Source of the DNA: Elusimicrobiota bacterium
GTDB lineage: Bacteria > Elusimicrobiota > Elusimicrobia > Elusimicrobiales > UBA9959
Length of the DNA: 29,710 bases
Assembly: GCA_003482905.1 (NCBI GenBank)
Contig: DMXM01000015.1
Span: 1-29,710, forward strand
Reading direction: 5' to 3'
Position 1 is the stretch's first letter; each line of letters opens with the position of its first letter. The translations under genes and the position numbers were made by a program. Below the pieces are notes generated by a model. It had not been told where the DNA came from. It was given only the letters and a program-made list of their open reading frames with translations, and searched no databases. Shown here in pieces: positions 14,607-23,779 of this stretch.

Positions 14607-15872
14607 ATGACCATGAATAAAATATTTTTTTTACTGCCGCTGGTCTTTCTGCTGGGCGGCCCGCTGCGGGCCCAGCAGGAGCTTTCCCTTTCCTGGGAAG
14701 ACGCCCGTAAACTGGCACAGCAAAACAACCCGTCGATAAAGGCGGCCAGGGCGGCCATGGAGACCGCCGGTTATAACTACCTGGCCGGGCTTAATTCCTA
14801 TATGCCGCAGGTCAGCCTGTCCCATTCGCTCTCGCGCTCCGGGGGAGACAATTCCTCCCCCTCCAACCGCTGGGGCGCGACGGCTTCGGCTTCGGAAGAC
14901 CTGCTGAACCTGAAAAACGTCTCCAGCGTGAGAAGCAGCCGTATAGCCAGGGAAAAAGCCGAGGCCGACTACCTGGCCGCATCCGCCGCCGCCAGGCAGG
15001 CCCTTGGCTCCGCCTTTGCGGACCTGCTTTTCGCGCAGAAAAGGATAGAGGTACAGAAGAAGATCTATGACATAAGGGTAGAAAACGCGAAGCTTATCCG
15101 CCTTAAATATGAAAGCGGTATGGAATCCAAGGGCAACGCCCTTTATACAGAGGCCCTGGCGGAGAACGCGGCGGTGTCCGTTAAAAAAGCCGAACGCCAG
15201 CTGCTCATTTCCCGGCGCGGGCTTCTGGAGGCCATCGGCCTTGAAGGGCCCCCTTCCGTAATAGCCAGCGGGGACATGAGCGTGCCCGCTTTTTCCCTGG
15301 ACGAGGCGCGCCTTGCCCGGGCGCTTGAACTCTCGCCGCGCATAATTTCGGCCAGGAAGACGCTGGAGTCGGCAAAAGAGAGGACGAATTCCGCGCGCTA
15401 CGGGGCGTACCCCACCCTCCGGGCCAGCCAATCGCTGGGCTGGAGCGGCGCCAGCGAATTCCCGGCGGATAAAAGCTGGTCGCTGGGCCTCAGCCTCAGC
15501 GTACCTGTCTTCTCCGGCGGCCCCACCTACTACTTCAACAATCTTTCAGCCTCCAAAAAGGCCTTCTCCGCGGCGCAGGAGGATTTCCGGGCCGCAAAAC
15601 TTTCTCTGGCCTCCGCGCTGCGCTCCGGCTACGACGATTTCCTGAGCGCGGCGGAAACGGCGCAGGCCAACACCTCCTTATTGAAGGCCAACGAGCAGCG
15701 CTTCAGGGAAGCGCAGATAAAGTATATGGCCGGCAAGATAAGTTTTATAGACCTGGAGAACGTGGAGCAGAATTTCGTGGATTCAGACCTGAACCAGCTT
15801 GAGTACTCCCGCACGGCCCACGCCCGCAAGCTGGCCCTGGAACAGCTGCTGGGCGTAGGCATCGCGGAATAG
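14607..15872 (+). CDS. TolC-family outer-membrane efflux protein
   Basis: The 421-aa product starts with a signal peptide (cleavage near LRAQ, residue 23), then LSWEDARKLAQQNNPSIKAARAAMETAG, the typical first helix of an outer-membrane efflux protein. Two long alpha-helical halves follow, separated by beta segments (ASQSLGWSGASEF, WSLGLSLSVPVFSGG). The second half ends RFREAQIKYMAGKISFIDLENVEQNFVDSDLNQLEY, a well-known TolC-family pattern. It should form a trimeric channel across outer membrane and periplasm. ATG codons at 14607 and 14613 are both possible; no ribosome site is visible. The adaptor and ABC genes follow 22 and 1037 bases after its stop, making a complete tripartite system. Confidence 0.93.
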   Translation: MTMNKIFFLLPLVFLLGGPLRAQQELSLSWEDARKLAQQNNPSIKAARAAMETAGYNYLAGLNSYMPQVSLSHSLSRSGGDNSSPSNRWGATASASEDLLNLKNVSSVRSSRIAREKAEADYLAASAAARQALGSAFADLLFAQKRIEVQKKIYDIRVENAKLIRLKYESGMESKGNALYTEALAENAAVSVKKAERQLLISRRGLLEAIGLEGPPSVIASGDMSVPAFSLDEARLARALELSPRIISARKTLESAKERTNSARYGAYPTLRASQSLGWSGASEFPADKSWSLGLSLSVPVFSGGPTYYFNNLSASKKAFSAAQEDFRAAKLSLASALRSGYDDFLSAAETAQANTSLLKANEQRFREAQIKYMAGKISFIDLENVEQNFVDSDLNQLEYSRTAHARKLALEQLLGVGIAE

Positions 15873-15894
15873 GGCGGGCGGCCCGGAGAAAAAT

Positions 15895-16875
15895 ATGAAA
15901 AAGATCATTATCATCCTTGTGGCGGCGGCGGTGGCGGCCGGCGGGTTTTACGCGTTTAAAAAGAAGAACGGCGCTCAGAAGCCCGGCTACATAACCGTTC
16001 AGGCCGGACTCAGGGACCTTTCCGAAGCGGTGGAGACCACCGGCGTGGTAGAGCCGGAGAACCGGGTGGAGATCCAGCCTTCCGCGGCCGGACGGGTGGA
16101 GAGGATACTGGCGGAGGAGGGCGCCGCCATAAAGGCCGGCCAGATACTGGCCCTGATGAGTTCCTCCGACCGGGTGGCCATACTCGACGCCGCCCGCTCG
16201 ATGGGCGACGAGGAGTACAAAACCTGGCAAGAGACGTATAAACCCATAAAGGTGATCTCCCCCATAAGCGGCACGCTGATACTTAAAAACGTCGTAGAGG
16301 GCCAGACCGTGGGAGCGAGCTCCGTCCTGTTCGCCATCTCGGACAAGCTGATCGTGTCCGCCAGCCTCGACGAATCCGACATCGGCAAGGTCAAACTTGG
16401 GCAGCACGCCTCCATATTGCTGGACGCCTACCCGGATAGGAAAGTGAGCGGGCGCGTGTTTAAGATACTCGACGAGGGCACCACCAAGAACAACGTGGTG
16501 ACCTATACCGTAAAGCTGCGCCCGGGATCGGTGCCGCCTTTCTTCCGCTCGCAGATGACGGCCAACATCAAAATACGCATTTCACAGCGCAAGGACGTGC
16601 TGCTGGTCCCGGCCCAAGCCGTCACCCTGGACCAAAATGGCGGCACGGCCGTTATTACCTCCATGGCTGCCGGCAAGCCGATGTACGCGCAGGTGCAGAC
16701 GGGCCAGAGCGAAGGCGACCAAGTGGAGATAGTTTCCGGCCTCAAGGCCGGGGACAGCGTGATCTATCTGGAACGGTCCTACGCTGCCCAGAAAGACTCC
16801 GGCGGCACCAACCCGCTGATGCCGAAAAGTTCGGCCATGAGCCGGCAGCAGCGCCGCGCCGTCGCGGGCCATTAG
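15895..16875 (+). CDS. MacA/HlyD-type periplasmic adaptor
   Basis: The 326-aa membrane-fusion protein bridges the MacB-like transporter and the TolC-like channel. Residues 1-21 are an N-terminal membrane anchor. The first lipoyl half lies around 50-90 (VEPENRVEIQPSAAGRVERILAEEGAAIKAGQILA) and the second half after about residue 115 (VISPISGTLILKNVVEGQTVG). The beta-barrel (SASLDESDIGKVKLGQHASILLDAYPDRKVSGRV) and membrane-proximal domains follow. Between the lipoyl halves only about 25-30 residues remain, while MacA has a long alpha-helical hairpin there. The C-terminus ends in a short basic tail (SRQQRRAVAGH). GGAG lies about six bases before the ATG. Confidence 0.9.
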   Translation: MKKIIIILVAAAVAAGGFYAFKKKNGAQKPGYITVQAGLRDLSEAVETTGVVEPENRVEIQPSAAGRVERILAEEGAAIKAGQILALMSSSDRVAILDAARSMGDEEYKTWQETYKPIKVISPISGTLILKNVVEGQTVGASSVLFAISDKLIVSASLDESDIGKVKLGQHASILLDAYPDRKVSGRVFKILDEGTTKNNVVTYTVKLRPGSVPPFFRSQMTANIKIRISQRKDVLLVPAQAVTLDQNGGTAVITSMAAGKPMYAQVQTGQSEGDQVEIVSGLKAGDSVIYLERSYAAQKDSGGTNPLMPKSSAMSRQQRRAVAGH

Positions 16876-16909
16876 TGGAGAGCCCGGCGCGGCCGCGGCC
16901 AAAAGCTTT

Positions 16910-18856
16910 ATGATAGAAATTAAAGGCATCCGGAAGATCTACCAGATGGGCGACGAGCCGCTCGAAGTTCTTAAGGGCGTGGACCTGTCTATTAAAGAGG
17001 GCGAGTTCGTGGCCATTATGGGGCCTTCAGGCTCTGGCAAATCCACGCTGATGCACATACTGGGGTTGCTCGACCGGTCCAGCGCCGGGTCGTATAAGCT
17101 GTTCGGCAGGGAGATCTCGGACCTGGACGACATTGAGCTGTCCTACCTCCGGGCCCGCATACTCGGTTTCGTATTCCAGCAATTCAACCTGCTGCCGCGC
17201 ATAAGCGCGGCGGCCAACGTAGCCCTGCCGCAGATCTACCTGGGCGAGAAAGCCCGCCCGCACGAGGCGGCAAAGTACCTGGAACAGGTGGGGTTGGCCG
17301 ACAGAACGGGCCATAAGCCCAACCAGCTCTCCGGCGGCCAGCAGCAGCGCGTAGCCATAGCCCGCTCCCTGGTCAATGACCCGAAAATAATTTTCGCCGA
17401 TGAACCCACCGGCAACCTGGCCTCCGACCAGTCCAACGAGATCATGGGGGTCTTCCGCAAATTGAACGAGCGCGGCATCACCGTGGTCATCGTCACCCAC
17501 GAGCCCGATATAGCCGCCTGGGCGGACCGGATAATAAAGCTCAAGGACGGGCTGATCATCGAGGATACGGGCAGGAGAAATACCGTAAAAGAAAGGCCGG
17601 AGCAGGCGCGCCTGCGCATCCCCAGGACTTTTTTTCTGAGCTGGCGCGAGGTGGCCGAAAACCTGGCTTCTTCGGTAAGCTCTATCATCAGCAACAAGAC
17701 CAGGTCCCTGCTTACCATGCTGGGCATTATTATAGGCGTCGGCGCCCTGATAGCCATGCTCGCCGTGGGCACCGGCGCGCAGCGGGCCATACAGAAACAG
17801 ATGTCCTCCCTGGGCACCAACCTGCTGGCCGTAATGCCAGGCATGTTCAGGCAGGGCGGCTCGGGTCTGGGCGCGGGCGCCGTCAGCCGTCTTACCCCGG
17901 AAGACGCCAGGGCGATAGCGGAGATAGAGAATGTCACCAGGACCGATTCCAACGTCTCCGGCAACGCACAGGTGGCTTACGGCGCCAGGAATATGCGCAC
18001 CTCCGTTAACGGGGTCGGGGCCGTTTATGCCTCCATGCGCAACTCCCAGCCCTATTACGGCCGCTTCTTCTCCGACGCGGAAGGCGCGCGGCTGGCCAAA
18101 GTGGCGCTGGTCGGCAATACGGTGGTAAAGGAACTGTTCGGCGGCGAGAACCCGGTTGGCAGGTCCATAAAGATCAACCGCAAGAATTTCATAGTGATAG
18201 GCGTCCTGCCCCTTAAGGGAGCGCAGGGCCCGCGCGACCAGGACGACGTGATAATAGTGCCGCTGCAGACCGCCATGAAGATAGTGCTGGGCAAGGCCTA
18301 TATAGATTCCATCTGGGTGGAGGTGTCCGACTTCAGCCTGATGCCGCAGGTGCAGGAGAGGATAAAGGCGCTGATGCGCAAGCGGCACAACGTACCGGCC
18401 CACAAGGACGACGACGTAATGCTGATGAATATGGCGGACCTGCAGACCATGCTCACCGGCACCATAAAGACCTTCAGCACCCTGCTCGGCATGATAGCCG
18501 GCATCTCTCTGGTGGTGGGAGGCATAGGCATCATGAATATCATGCTGGTCAGCGTGAGCGAGCGCACCAAGGAGATAGGGCTAAGGAAAGCGATAGGCGC
18601 CACCAGCCGGGCCGTGCTGCTGCAGTTCCTTATCGAGGCGGTGATAGTTTCCGTACTGGGAGGAGTGATCGGGATAATCGCCGGCGCCGCCAGTTCCATC
18701 ATACTTTCCAAACTTTCCGGCTGGGCCGTGTACATCTCGCCGGCGTCCGTGGCGCTGGCCTTCGGCTTCTCCGCCGGTGTGGGCATAATTTTCGGCTTCT
18801 GGCCGGCGAAGAAAGCGTCCCTGCTTTCCCCCATAGAGGCGCTGCGCTACGAATAA
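16910..18856 (+). CDS. macB: MacB-like ABC transporter, ATPase-permease fusion
   Basis: The 648-aa protein has an N-terminal ABC domain: Walker A GPSGSGKST (38-46), Q-loop FVFQQFN, signature LSGGQQQR (140-147), Walker B IIFADEP (160-166) and H-loop H197. After a linker comes the FtsX-type permease. TM1 lies near 265-290 (SLLTMLGIIIGVGALIAMLAV), then a large periplasmic MacB_PCD domain, then three C-terminal helices starting at TFSTLLGMIAGISLVVGGIGIMN and ending at SPIEALRYE. This is the whole MacB architecture and usual length. It acts in the inner membrane with the adaptor and TolC-like channel as a mechanotransmission pump. Substrates of MacB systems vary (macrolides, lipopeptides, toxins) and cannot be predicted here. 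No close ribosome site is seen. Confidence 0.93.
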   Translation: MIEIKGIRKIYQMGDEPLEVLKGVDLSIKEGEFVAIMGPSGSGKSTLMHILGLLDRSSAGSYKLFGREISDLDDIELSYLRARILGFVFQQFNLLPRISAAANVALPQIYLGEKARPHEAAKYLEQVGLADRTGHKPNQLSGGQQQRVAIARSLVNDPKIIFADEPTGNLASDQSNEIMGVFRKLNERGITVVIVTHEPDIAAWADRIIKLKDGLIIEDTGRRNTVKERPEQARLRIPRTFFLSWREVAENLASSVSSIISNKTRSLLTMLGIIIGVGALIAMLAVGTGAQRAIQKQMSSLGTNLLAVMPGMFRQGGSGLGAGAVSRLTPEDARAIAEIENVTRTDSNVSGNAQVAYGARNMRTSVNGVGAVYASMRNSQPYYGRFFSDAEGARLAKVALVGNTVVKELFGGENPVGRSIKINRKNFIVIGVLPLKGAQGPRDQDDVIIVPLQTAMKIVLGKAYIDSIWVEVSDFSLMPQVQERIKALMRKRHNVPAHKDDDVMLMNMADLQTMLTGTIKTFSTLLGMIAGISLVVGGIGIMNIMLVSVSERTKEIGLRKAIGATSRAVLLQFLIEAVIVSVLGGVIGIIAGAASSIILSKLSGWAVYISPASVALAFGFSAGVGIIFGFWPAKKASLLSPIEALRYE

Positions 18857-18921
18857 TTTAGTATTATTAGTTACCGCGGGACGGCTCCGTCATGGCCGAC
18901 ATCTGTTTTTTGGAGGCACCT

Positions 18922-19323
18922 ATGGTAAGCGTTCTCGTCAAATGTCCGCATTGCAATAAATCACTCATGAATTCCAGCCATAAACTGGACAAGACCGCCT
19001 CCATCGAGGTCAACCTGACCTATGCCGGCAAACACGCCCCTCTTTATATGAGTTCTCTCTACGGCAGCTACAAAGTGGAGACCGACCTGGATATGCCCAC
19101 AGGCAAGGTGGCCGGTTTCCGCTGCCCCCACTGCAAGGCCGACCTGAAGAGCACCCGTAAATGCGACGCCTGCGGCTCGCAGATGATAGCTTTTGAGCTG
19201 AAGGCTGGCGGCAAGGTGCAGATCTGCTCGCGGCGCGGCTGCAAAAAGCATGTGTTGGAATTTCAGGACGCCGACAGCGAACTGCAGGCTTTCTACAAAT
19301 CTTACCTCAAAGCGCTTAAATAA
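18922..19323 (+). CDS. Zinc-ribbon protein of unknown function
   Basis: ATG 18922 is preferred because GGAGG (18912-18916) is five bases upstream; the frame also reaches ATG 18892. The 133-aa product has four cysteine pairs: CPHC (8-11), CPHC (68-71), CDAC (81-84) and CSRRGC (102-107), enough for two zinc ribbons. Between the first two pairs lies a segment rich in Tyr, Leu and Thr (EVNLTYAGKHAPLYMSSLYGSYKVETDLDMP). The C-terminus is a basic helix. The second half (C68 on) looks like a compact zinc ribbon with a GxKVQICSRRGCKKH hook. I cannot assign a function; nucleic-acid or protein binding is possible. A terminator-like hairpin follows. Confidence 0.75.
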   Translation: MVSVLVKCPHCNKSLMNSSHKLDKTASIEVNLTYAGKHAPLYMSSLYGSYKVETDLDMPTGKVAGFRCPHCKADLKSTRKCDACGSQMIAFELKAGGKVQICSRRGCKKHVLEFQDADSELQAFYKSYLKALK

Positions 19324-19336
19324 ACCGGCGCCAGCG

Positions 19337-19378
19337 GGGGCCGTAAGGCGCGCGGGCGTTTTACGGCCCCATATTTAT
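19337..19378 (+). terminator. Probable intrinsic terminator
   Basis: GGGGCCGTAA (19337-19346) pairs perfectly with TTACGGCCCC (19361-19370) around a 14-base loop and is followed by ATATTTATT. It closes the zinc-ribbon gene just before the next ATG at 19389. Confidence 0.65.
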
Positions 19379-19388
19379 TGACCGATCT

Positions 19389-20129
19389 ATGGCGGAAATA
19401 GAATATAAAAATTTCTTCCGTACCCACAAGATACTGGCTTTCCTCCCGCTGGTATTGCTGGGGGCCGGCGTCTGGTATTATATCCGGGGGCACGCGACCG
19501 CGGACCCCGATAGGCCCGCCGCGCCGGGCGCCCTGACCTCCGCCGCGCGGCCCGCCAGGAGAACCTCCCCGTCAACGTCCGCCTTTTCCCTTCCGAAGGC
19601 CTACGACCCGGAGGCCGGCCTGGAGATCCAGGGGCCCCCGGAATTTAAAAACCAGGTCACGCACGCCCTTAAACTGGTGTGGCTGGCCGACAGGGAAACA
19701 TTCCTGTTCCTGAAGAAGAACCTGTCCGTGATACGCAACGAGAACAAGACCGGTTTTTACCTGGACGGCGGCCGCCCCGTGGCCGCGCTCTCCACCAGTC
19801 ACGCGTTCCGTTCGCTTACCTGGTGCGCCGGCGTGATAGCCCACCAGGCCTGGCATGCCTGGTATGAGCGCAAAACGGACAGAAAGGTCCGGCGCGCACC
19901 GCCGCTGCCGGGTGAGCCGGATGGCCGCCGCCTGCCGGAGGCCAATCCCGCGAAGGTTAACTACAAGGGTTTGAACGCCATATTATATACCGAGGACAAA
20001 GCCTTCGCCCTCCAGCTGGAGGTGCTGCGCAAAGTAGGCGCGCCGAAAAAAGAGACGGACCGGGTTTTACGCCGCGCCCCGCGGGATTTTACACCCGCCC
20101 ATGACGGGAGTTACGATCTAAATCCGTGA
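19389..20129 (+). CDS. Membrane-anchored zincin-like protein with HQxxH motif
   Basis: The 246-aa product has one transmembrane helix (residues 15-32, ILAFLPLVLLGAGVWYYI), then a Pro/Ala/Ser-rich linker (35-70) and a periplasmic domain. Within this, SLTWCAGVIAHQAWHAWYERK (143-163) has the outline of a zincin helix (HExxH), but Gln replaces Glu (H152, Q153, H156). Downstream, LYTEDKAFALQLEVLRKVGAP (199-219) resembles the helix carrying a third ligand, with E202 or E211 as candidates. It may be an inactive peptidase or a metal-binding sensor. I know no exact family. The stop overlaps the GTG start of the dihydrouridine synthase by four bases, although the two functions look unrelated. Confidence 0.7.
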   Translation: MAEIEYKNFFRTHKILAFLPLVLLGAGVWYYIRGHATADPDRPAAPGALTSAARPARRTSPSTSAFSLPKAYDPEAGLEIQGPPEFKNQVTHALKLVWLADRETFLFLKKNLSVIRNENKTGFYLDGGRPVAALSTSHAFRSLTWCAGVIAHQAWHAWYERKTDRKVRRAPPLPGEPDGRRLPEANPAKVNYKGLNAILYTEDKAFALQLEVLRKVGAPKKETDRVLRRAPRDFTPAHDGSYDLNP

Positions 20130-21118
20130 CCGATAACAAACTGCTCCACCCCGTTGCCGCGGGCCGCGTGACCCTGAGGAACAACCTGGCGCTGGCCCCC
20201 ATGGCCGGCATCACCAACGCCGCTTTCCGCATACTTGCGGCCGAAGGCGGCGCCGGCCTGGTCGTTACCGAAATGGTGTCGGCCGAAAGCCTGAAATACG
20301 GCAACAAGAAATCTTTTAAAATGCTGGAGCTGCTGCCTGGCGAACACCCCGCCGCCATACAGTTATTCGGGGCGGACCCGGCCTCCATGGCCCTGGCCGC
20401 GCAGGCGGCGGAGCGCGCCGGGGCCGACATCGTGGACATAAACGCCGGCTGCCCGGTTAAAAAAGTGCGGCGTTCCGGAGCGGGGGCTGAACTGATGAAA
20501 ACCCCCGCGCTGTTGGGCGACATAATCTCGCGCATGGTAAAAAGCGTAAAGGTGCCGGTCTCCATAAAGTTCCGCGTCGGGTTGACCGCCGGAGAGAACC
20601 TGGGGCCTCTGCTGGCGCGGGTAGCCGAAGAGGCGGGAGCCTCGCTGATAACGCTGCACGGCCGGCCGGCCTCGCAGTTCCACACCGGCCCGGTGGACCT
20701 GGACGCTATGGCCGCCGTAGCCGCGGCTGTTAAGATCCCGGTTTTCGGCAATGGCGGCGTGGAAAACGCCGCGCAGGCGCGCGCCATGCTGGAGGCGGGC
20801 TGCGCCGGAGTGGCGGTGGGGAGGGCGGCCGTTTTCAATCCGGCGGTATTCGCGGAGATCGCCGCGGGCCTTTGCGGCGGCGCGGGCGAGGCGGTGACGG
20901 CGGCGGCCCGCATGCGGCTGTTCCTGCGCTTCCTTGAGCTGAACGCCGGTATCTACGGCGAGGAGCACGGTCTGGCCAGGGCGCGCAAACTTGTGGGCTA
21001 TTGGCTGAAGGGCCTGCCCGGGGCCGCGGGCGCCAGGGCCTCGTTCATGCGTCTGAAAACCCTTAAAGAGGCCGAAGCCCTTTTGATACAATATACAGGC
21101 GGACCAGGCCCCCTATGA
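20126..21118 (+). CDS. dusB: tRNA-dihydrouridine synthase, DusB family
   Basis: The 330-aa flavoprotein reduces uridine to dihydrouridine in the tRNA D-loop. Visible signatures are LALAPMAGITNAAFR, the active-site DINAGCPVKKVRRSGAGAELM with catalytic C109, IKFRVG, ITLHGRPASQFHTGPVDL and VFGNGGVENAAQA followed by GCAGVAVGRAAVFNP, the FMN phosphate-binding part of the TIM barrel. A C-terminal helical domain completes the usual length. The start is GTG 20126, within GTGA overlapping the previous stop; no other start is close. Its stop overlaps the mutS ATG by four bases, so MutS production is probably coupled to it. Subfamily B is the default bacterial assignment and is less certain than the family. 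Confidence 0.92.
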   Translation: MTDNKLLHPVAAGRVTLRNNLALAPMAGITNAAFRILAAEGGAGLVVTEMVSAESLKYGNKKSFKMLELLPGEHPAAIQLFGADPASMALAAQAAERAGADIVDINAGCPVKKVRRSGAGAELMKTPALLGDIISRMVKSVKVPVSIKFRVGLTAGENLGPLLARVAEEAGASLITLHGRPASQFHTGPVDLDAMAAVAAAVKIPVFGNGGVENAAQARAMLEAGCAGVAVGRAAVFNPAVFAEIAAGLCGGAGEAVTAAARMRLFLRFLELNAGIYGEEHGLARARKLVGYWLKGLPGAAGARASFMRLKTLKEAEALLIQYTGGPGPL

Positions 21119-23694
21119 ACCAACAGGTTGAAACCCCCGAAACCCCCCTGATGCAGCAATACCAGTCGCTCAAGAGCGCCTATCCCCACGCGCTGCTGTT
21201 CTTCCGCCTGGGTGATTTTTACGAGATGTTCTTCGACGACGCCAGGGCCGCCAGTTCGGTGCTGGGGCTTACCCTCACCGCCCGCCAGAGCGTCCCCATG
21301 TGCGGCGTGCCGCACCATGCCGCCTCCAACTATATCGCCCGCCTGCTGGCGGCCGGCCACAAGGTGGCCATCTGCGAACAGATGGGCCCCGACGGAGACG
21401 CCAAAAAAACCAAGCTTTTTAAGCGCCAGGTAGTGCGCCTGATAACCCCCGGCACCGTGGTGGAGGACGAACTGCTCCGCCCGCGCGCCTCCAACTGCCT
21501 GGTGGCGCTCAATATAGACATAGTCGGCTGGGGACTGTCCGCTTTCGACGCTTCCACCGGAGATTTCATCTCCACCCAGAACCTCAACGACCCGGACCTT
21601 TACCAGCTGATGTCCTTCGTTTCCAAAACCGGGCCGGCCGAGATCCTGGCCGATCCCCGGACCGTCAAAGAAATAGGAAAGCGCGGCCTCAATTTCGGCC
21701 AGGTCGTCGTAACGGAATATATCAGGACGGACTCCGCCGCGCCGGCCTGGACGACGCTGTCCGTCTGGCAGAACCACAAGCTGGCCATGAAGACGGCGCT
21801 GAAGGTGACCTCCTACGTGCGCCAGACCCAGCCCGGCCTGAAAGAAGTTTTCTCCCCCTCTTATTACGAACCCTCCAACCGCCTGCAGCTCGACGAGTCG
21901 GCCATTAAGACGCTGGAGCTGGTGGCCTCGCCGGACGGCGACGATTCCAAGACCCTGTGGGGCGCGCTGGACCAGTGCAAGACCTCCATGGGATCGCGCC
22001 TGCTGCGGCGCTGGATACTGGAACCCCTCTCCGACATCCGCGAAATTCTTTCCCGGCAGGCCTTCACGGCCTTCCTGGCGGAAAACCGGGAAGCCCGCGA
22101 ACAGCTCGGCGATATAATGGCGCAGGTGCCGGATATCGAGCGCCTGCTCGGCCGCGTTATAAACCTCAGCGCCTCCGCGAGGGACCTGGCCGCGGTCCGG
22201 AAGGCCCTGGGCCAGCTGCCCCGTCTTAAACTGCTTTTAAGCTCTACCGGTTTCTTCGAGCGCGCCCCGGAGCTGGCTTCGCGCCTGGACGGGGTTTCCC
22301 ACGCCCTCAACGCCCTGCGCGGGGAGCTCGAGCGCGCGCTGGCCGAAAACCCGCCCGCCCGCCTGTCCGACGGCGGCGTCATCCGCGAGGGCTGCAACGC
22401 GGAACTGGACGAGCTGCGCCTGGTGCGTCGCGACAGCCAGAAGCTGCTGGCCGACATAGAGCTGCGCGAGAAGGAAAAAACACAGATCTCCACGCTCAAG
22501 GTCGGCTACAACAGCGTCTTCGGGTACTATATAGAGGTTTCCAAGTCCCAGGTTTCCAAGGTGCCGCATTACTTCGTCCGCAAGCAGACGCTGGTCAACG
22601 CCGAGCGCTACATCACGGAGGAGCTGAAGACCCTGGAGAACAAGATCCTCGGCGCGGAAGAGAAGATGTCCAAGCTGGAGCTGCATCTTTTCGGCGAACT
22701 GCGCGCAAAAGTGTGCGCCGCCCTGAGCGAGCTTAAAACCTACGCTTCCGGCGCGGCCGAGCTCGACGTTTTCTACGCGCTGGCCGAAAGCGCCGTGCGC
22801 TATGAATTTTCCAGGCCGCGCATAACCTCCGGCGACGAACTAAGAATAGAGGAGGGCCGTCACCCCTCGGTGGAGCGCTTCCTGCCCGCCGGCACCTTCG
22901 TCCCCAACGACCTCAGCATAGGCGGCGCAGAGGCCCGCGTGATCATTCTCACCGGCCCCAACATGAGCGGCAAGAGCGTTTACCTGCGCCAGGCCGCCGT
23001 AACGGTTATTATGGCGCAGATGGGTTCTTTTGTGCCGGCGCGCGCGGCCGAAATAGGCCTGGTGGACCGCATAATGACCCGCATAGGCGCCCAGGACCGC
23101 ATGGCCCGCGGCGAATCCACCTTTATGGTGGAAATGCGCGAGACCTCGGCCATCATGCGCCTGGCCACGCCCAGAAGTCTGATATTGCTCGACGAGGTCG
23201 GCCGCGGCACATCCACCTTCGACGGCATCTCCATCGCCTGGGCGGTGGTGGAACACCTCTACAAGCCCGAGAGCGGCCCCAAGGTGCTGTTCGCCACGCA
23301 TTATTTCGAGCTTACCGAACTGGCGGAGAAATTCTCCGGCATAAAGAACTGCAACATCTCGGTAAAGGAATGGACCAACGCGCTCGGCAAGACCGAGGTG
23401 GTCTTCCTGCATAAGATCAGCTCAGGCCCGGCGGATAAATCCTACGGCATCCACGTGGCCCAGCTGGCCGGCCTGCCCGACTCCGCCATACAACGCGCGC
23501 GGGAAATACTGCATATCCTGGAGACCAAAGGGAATATCCAGGTGGATTCCGGCGATGAGAACCAGACCCCCCTGCTCCCCATCTTCTCCAGCCACCCCGT
23601 TCTCGACGAGGTAAAGATGTGCGACACCGATAATATTACCCCGCTGGCGGCCCTGGCCGCCATATCGGACTGGAAGAAACGGCTTAAAGACTGA
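21115..23694 (+). CDS. mutS: DNA mismatch repair protein MutS
   Basis: The 859-aa MutS recognises mismatches and small loops and recruits MutL. The N-terminal mismatch-binding domain contains the F-x-E motif (F35, E37 in RLGDFYEMFFDDA) used to wedge into mispairs. Lever and clamp domains follow (KVGYNSVFGYYIEVSKS around 460-477). The ATPase has Walker A GPNMSGKS (614-621), DEVGRGTST starting near 693 and FATHYFELT. Length is normal for full-length MutS1. The ATG overlaps the dus stop by four bases (ATGA), and a hairpin follows the gene. mutL lies 2.1 kb downstream, separated by two unrelated genes with their own signals. Confidence 0.97.
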   Translation: MNQQVETPETPLMQQYQSLKSAYPHALLFFRLGDFYEMFFDDARAASSVLGLTLTARQSVPMCGVPHHAASNYIARLLAAGHKVAICEQMGPDGDAKKTKLFKRQVVRLITPGTVVEDELLRPRASNCLVALNIDIVGWGLSAFDASTGDFISTQNLNDPDLYQLMSFVSKTGPAEILADPRTVKEIGKRGLNFGQVVVTEYIRTDSAAPAWTTLSVWQNHKLAMKTALKVTSYVRQTQPGLKEVFSPSYYEPSNRLQLDESAIKTLELVASPDGDDSKTLWGALDQCKTSMGSRLLRRWILEPLSDIREILSRQAFTAFLAENREAREQLGDIMAQVPDIERLLGRVINLSASARDLAAVRKALGQLPRLKLLLSSTGFFERAPELASRLDGVSHALNALRGELERALAENPPARLSDGGVIREGCNAELDELRLVRRDSQKLLADIELREKEKTQISTLKVGYNSVFGYYIEVSKSQVSKVPHYFVRKQTLVNAERYITEELKTLENKILGAEEKMSKLELHLFGELRAKVCAALSELKTYASGAAELDVFYALAESAVRYEFSRPRITSGDELRIEEGRHPSVERFLPAGTFVPNDLSIGGAEARVIILTGPNMSGKSVYLRQAAVTVIMAQMGSFVPARAAEIGLVDRIMTRIGAQDRMARGESTFMVEMRETSAIMRLATPRSLILLDEVGRGTSTFDGISIAWAVVEHLYKPESGPKVLFATHYFELTELAEKFSGIKNCNISVKEWTNALGKTEVVFLHKISSGPADKSYGIHVAQLAGLPDSAIQRAREILHILETKGNIQVDSGDENQTPLLPIFSSHPVLDEVKMCDTDNITPLAALAAISDWKKRLKD

Positions 23695-23738
23695 GCCGTA
23701 GCCCCCCCGCCCCGCCCGCAGCCATTGTACCCACTAAA

Positions 23739-23761
23739 CACATGGTCCTTTGGCCCATGTG
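23739..23761. repeat. Imperfect inverted repeat downstream of mutS
   Basis: CACATGG and CCATGTG (23739-23745 and 23755-23761) pair. After one mismatch, CC/GG extend the stem around a TTT loop. No T-run follows, so it is either a Rho-linked 3' structure or an operator just upstream of the next promoter (TATAAT 23780-23785). Confidence 0.5.
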
Positions 23762-23779
23762 ACGACCCTCGGCGATAGC

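Noticed and set aside
17027..18403. A 458-codon minus-strand frame
   Set aside because: It lies entirely within the MacB-like gene, has low-complexity composition and no ribosome site or family motif.
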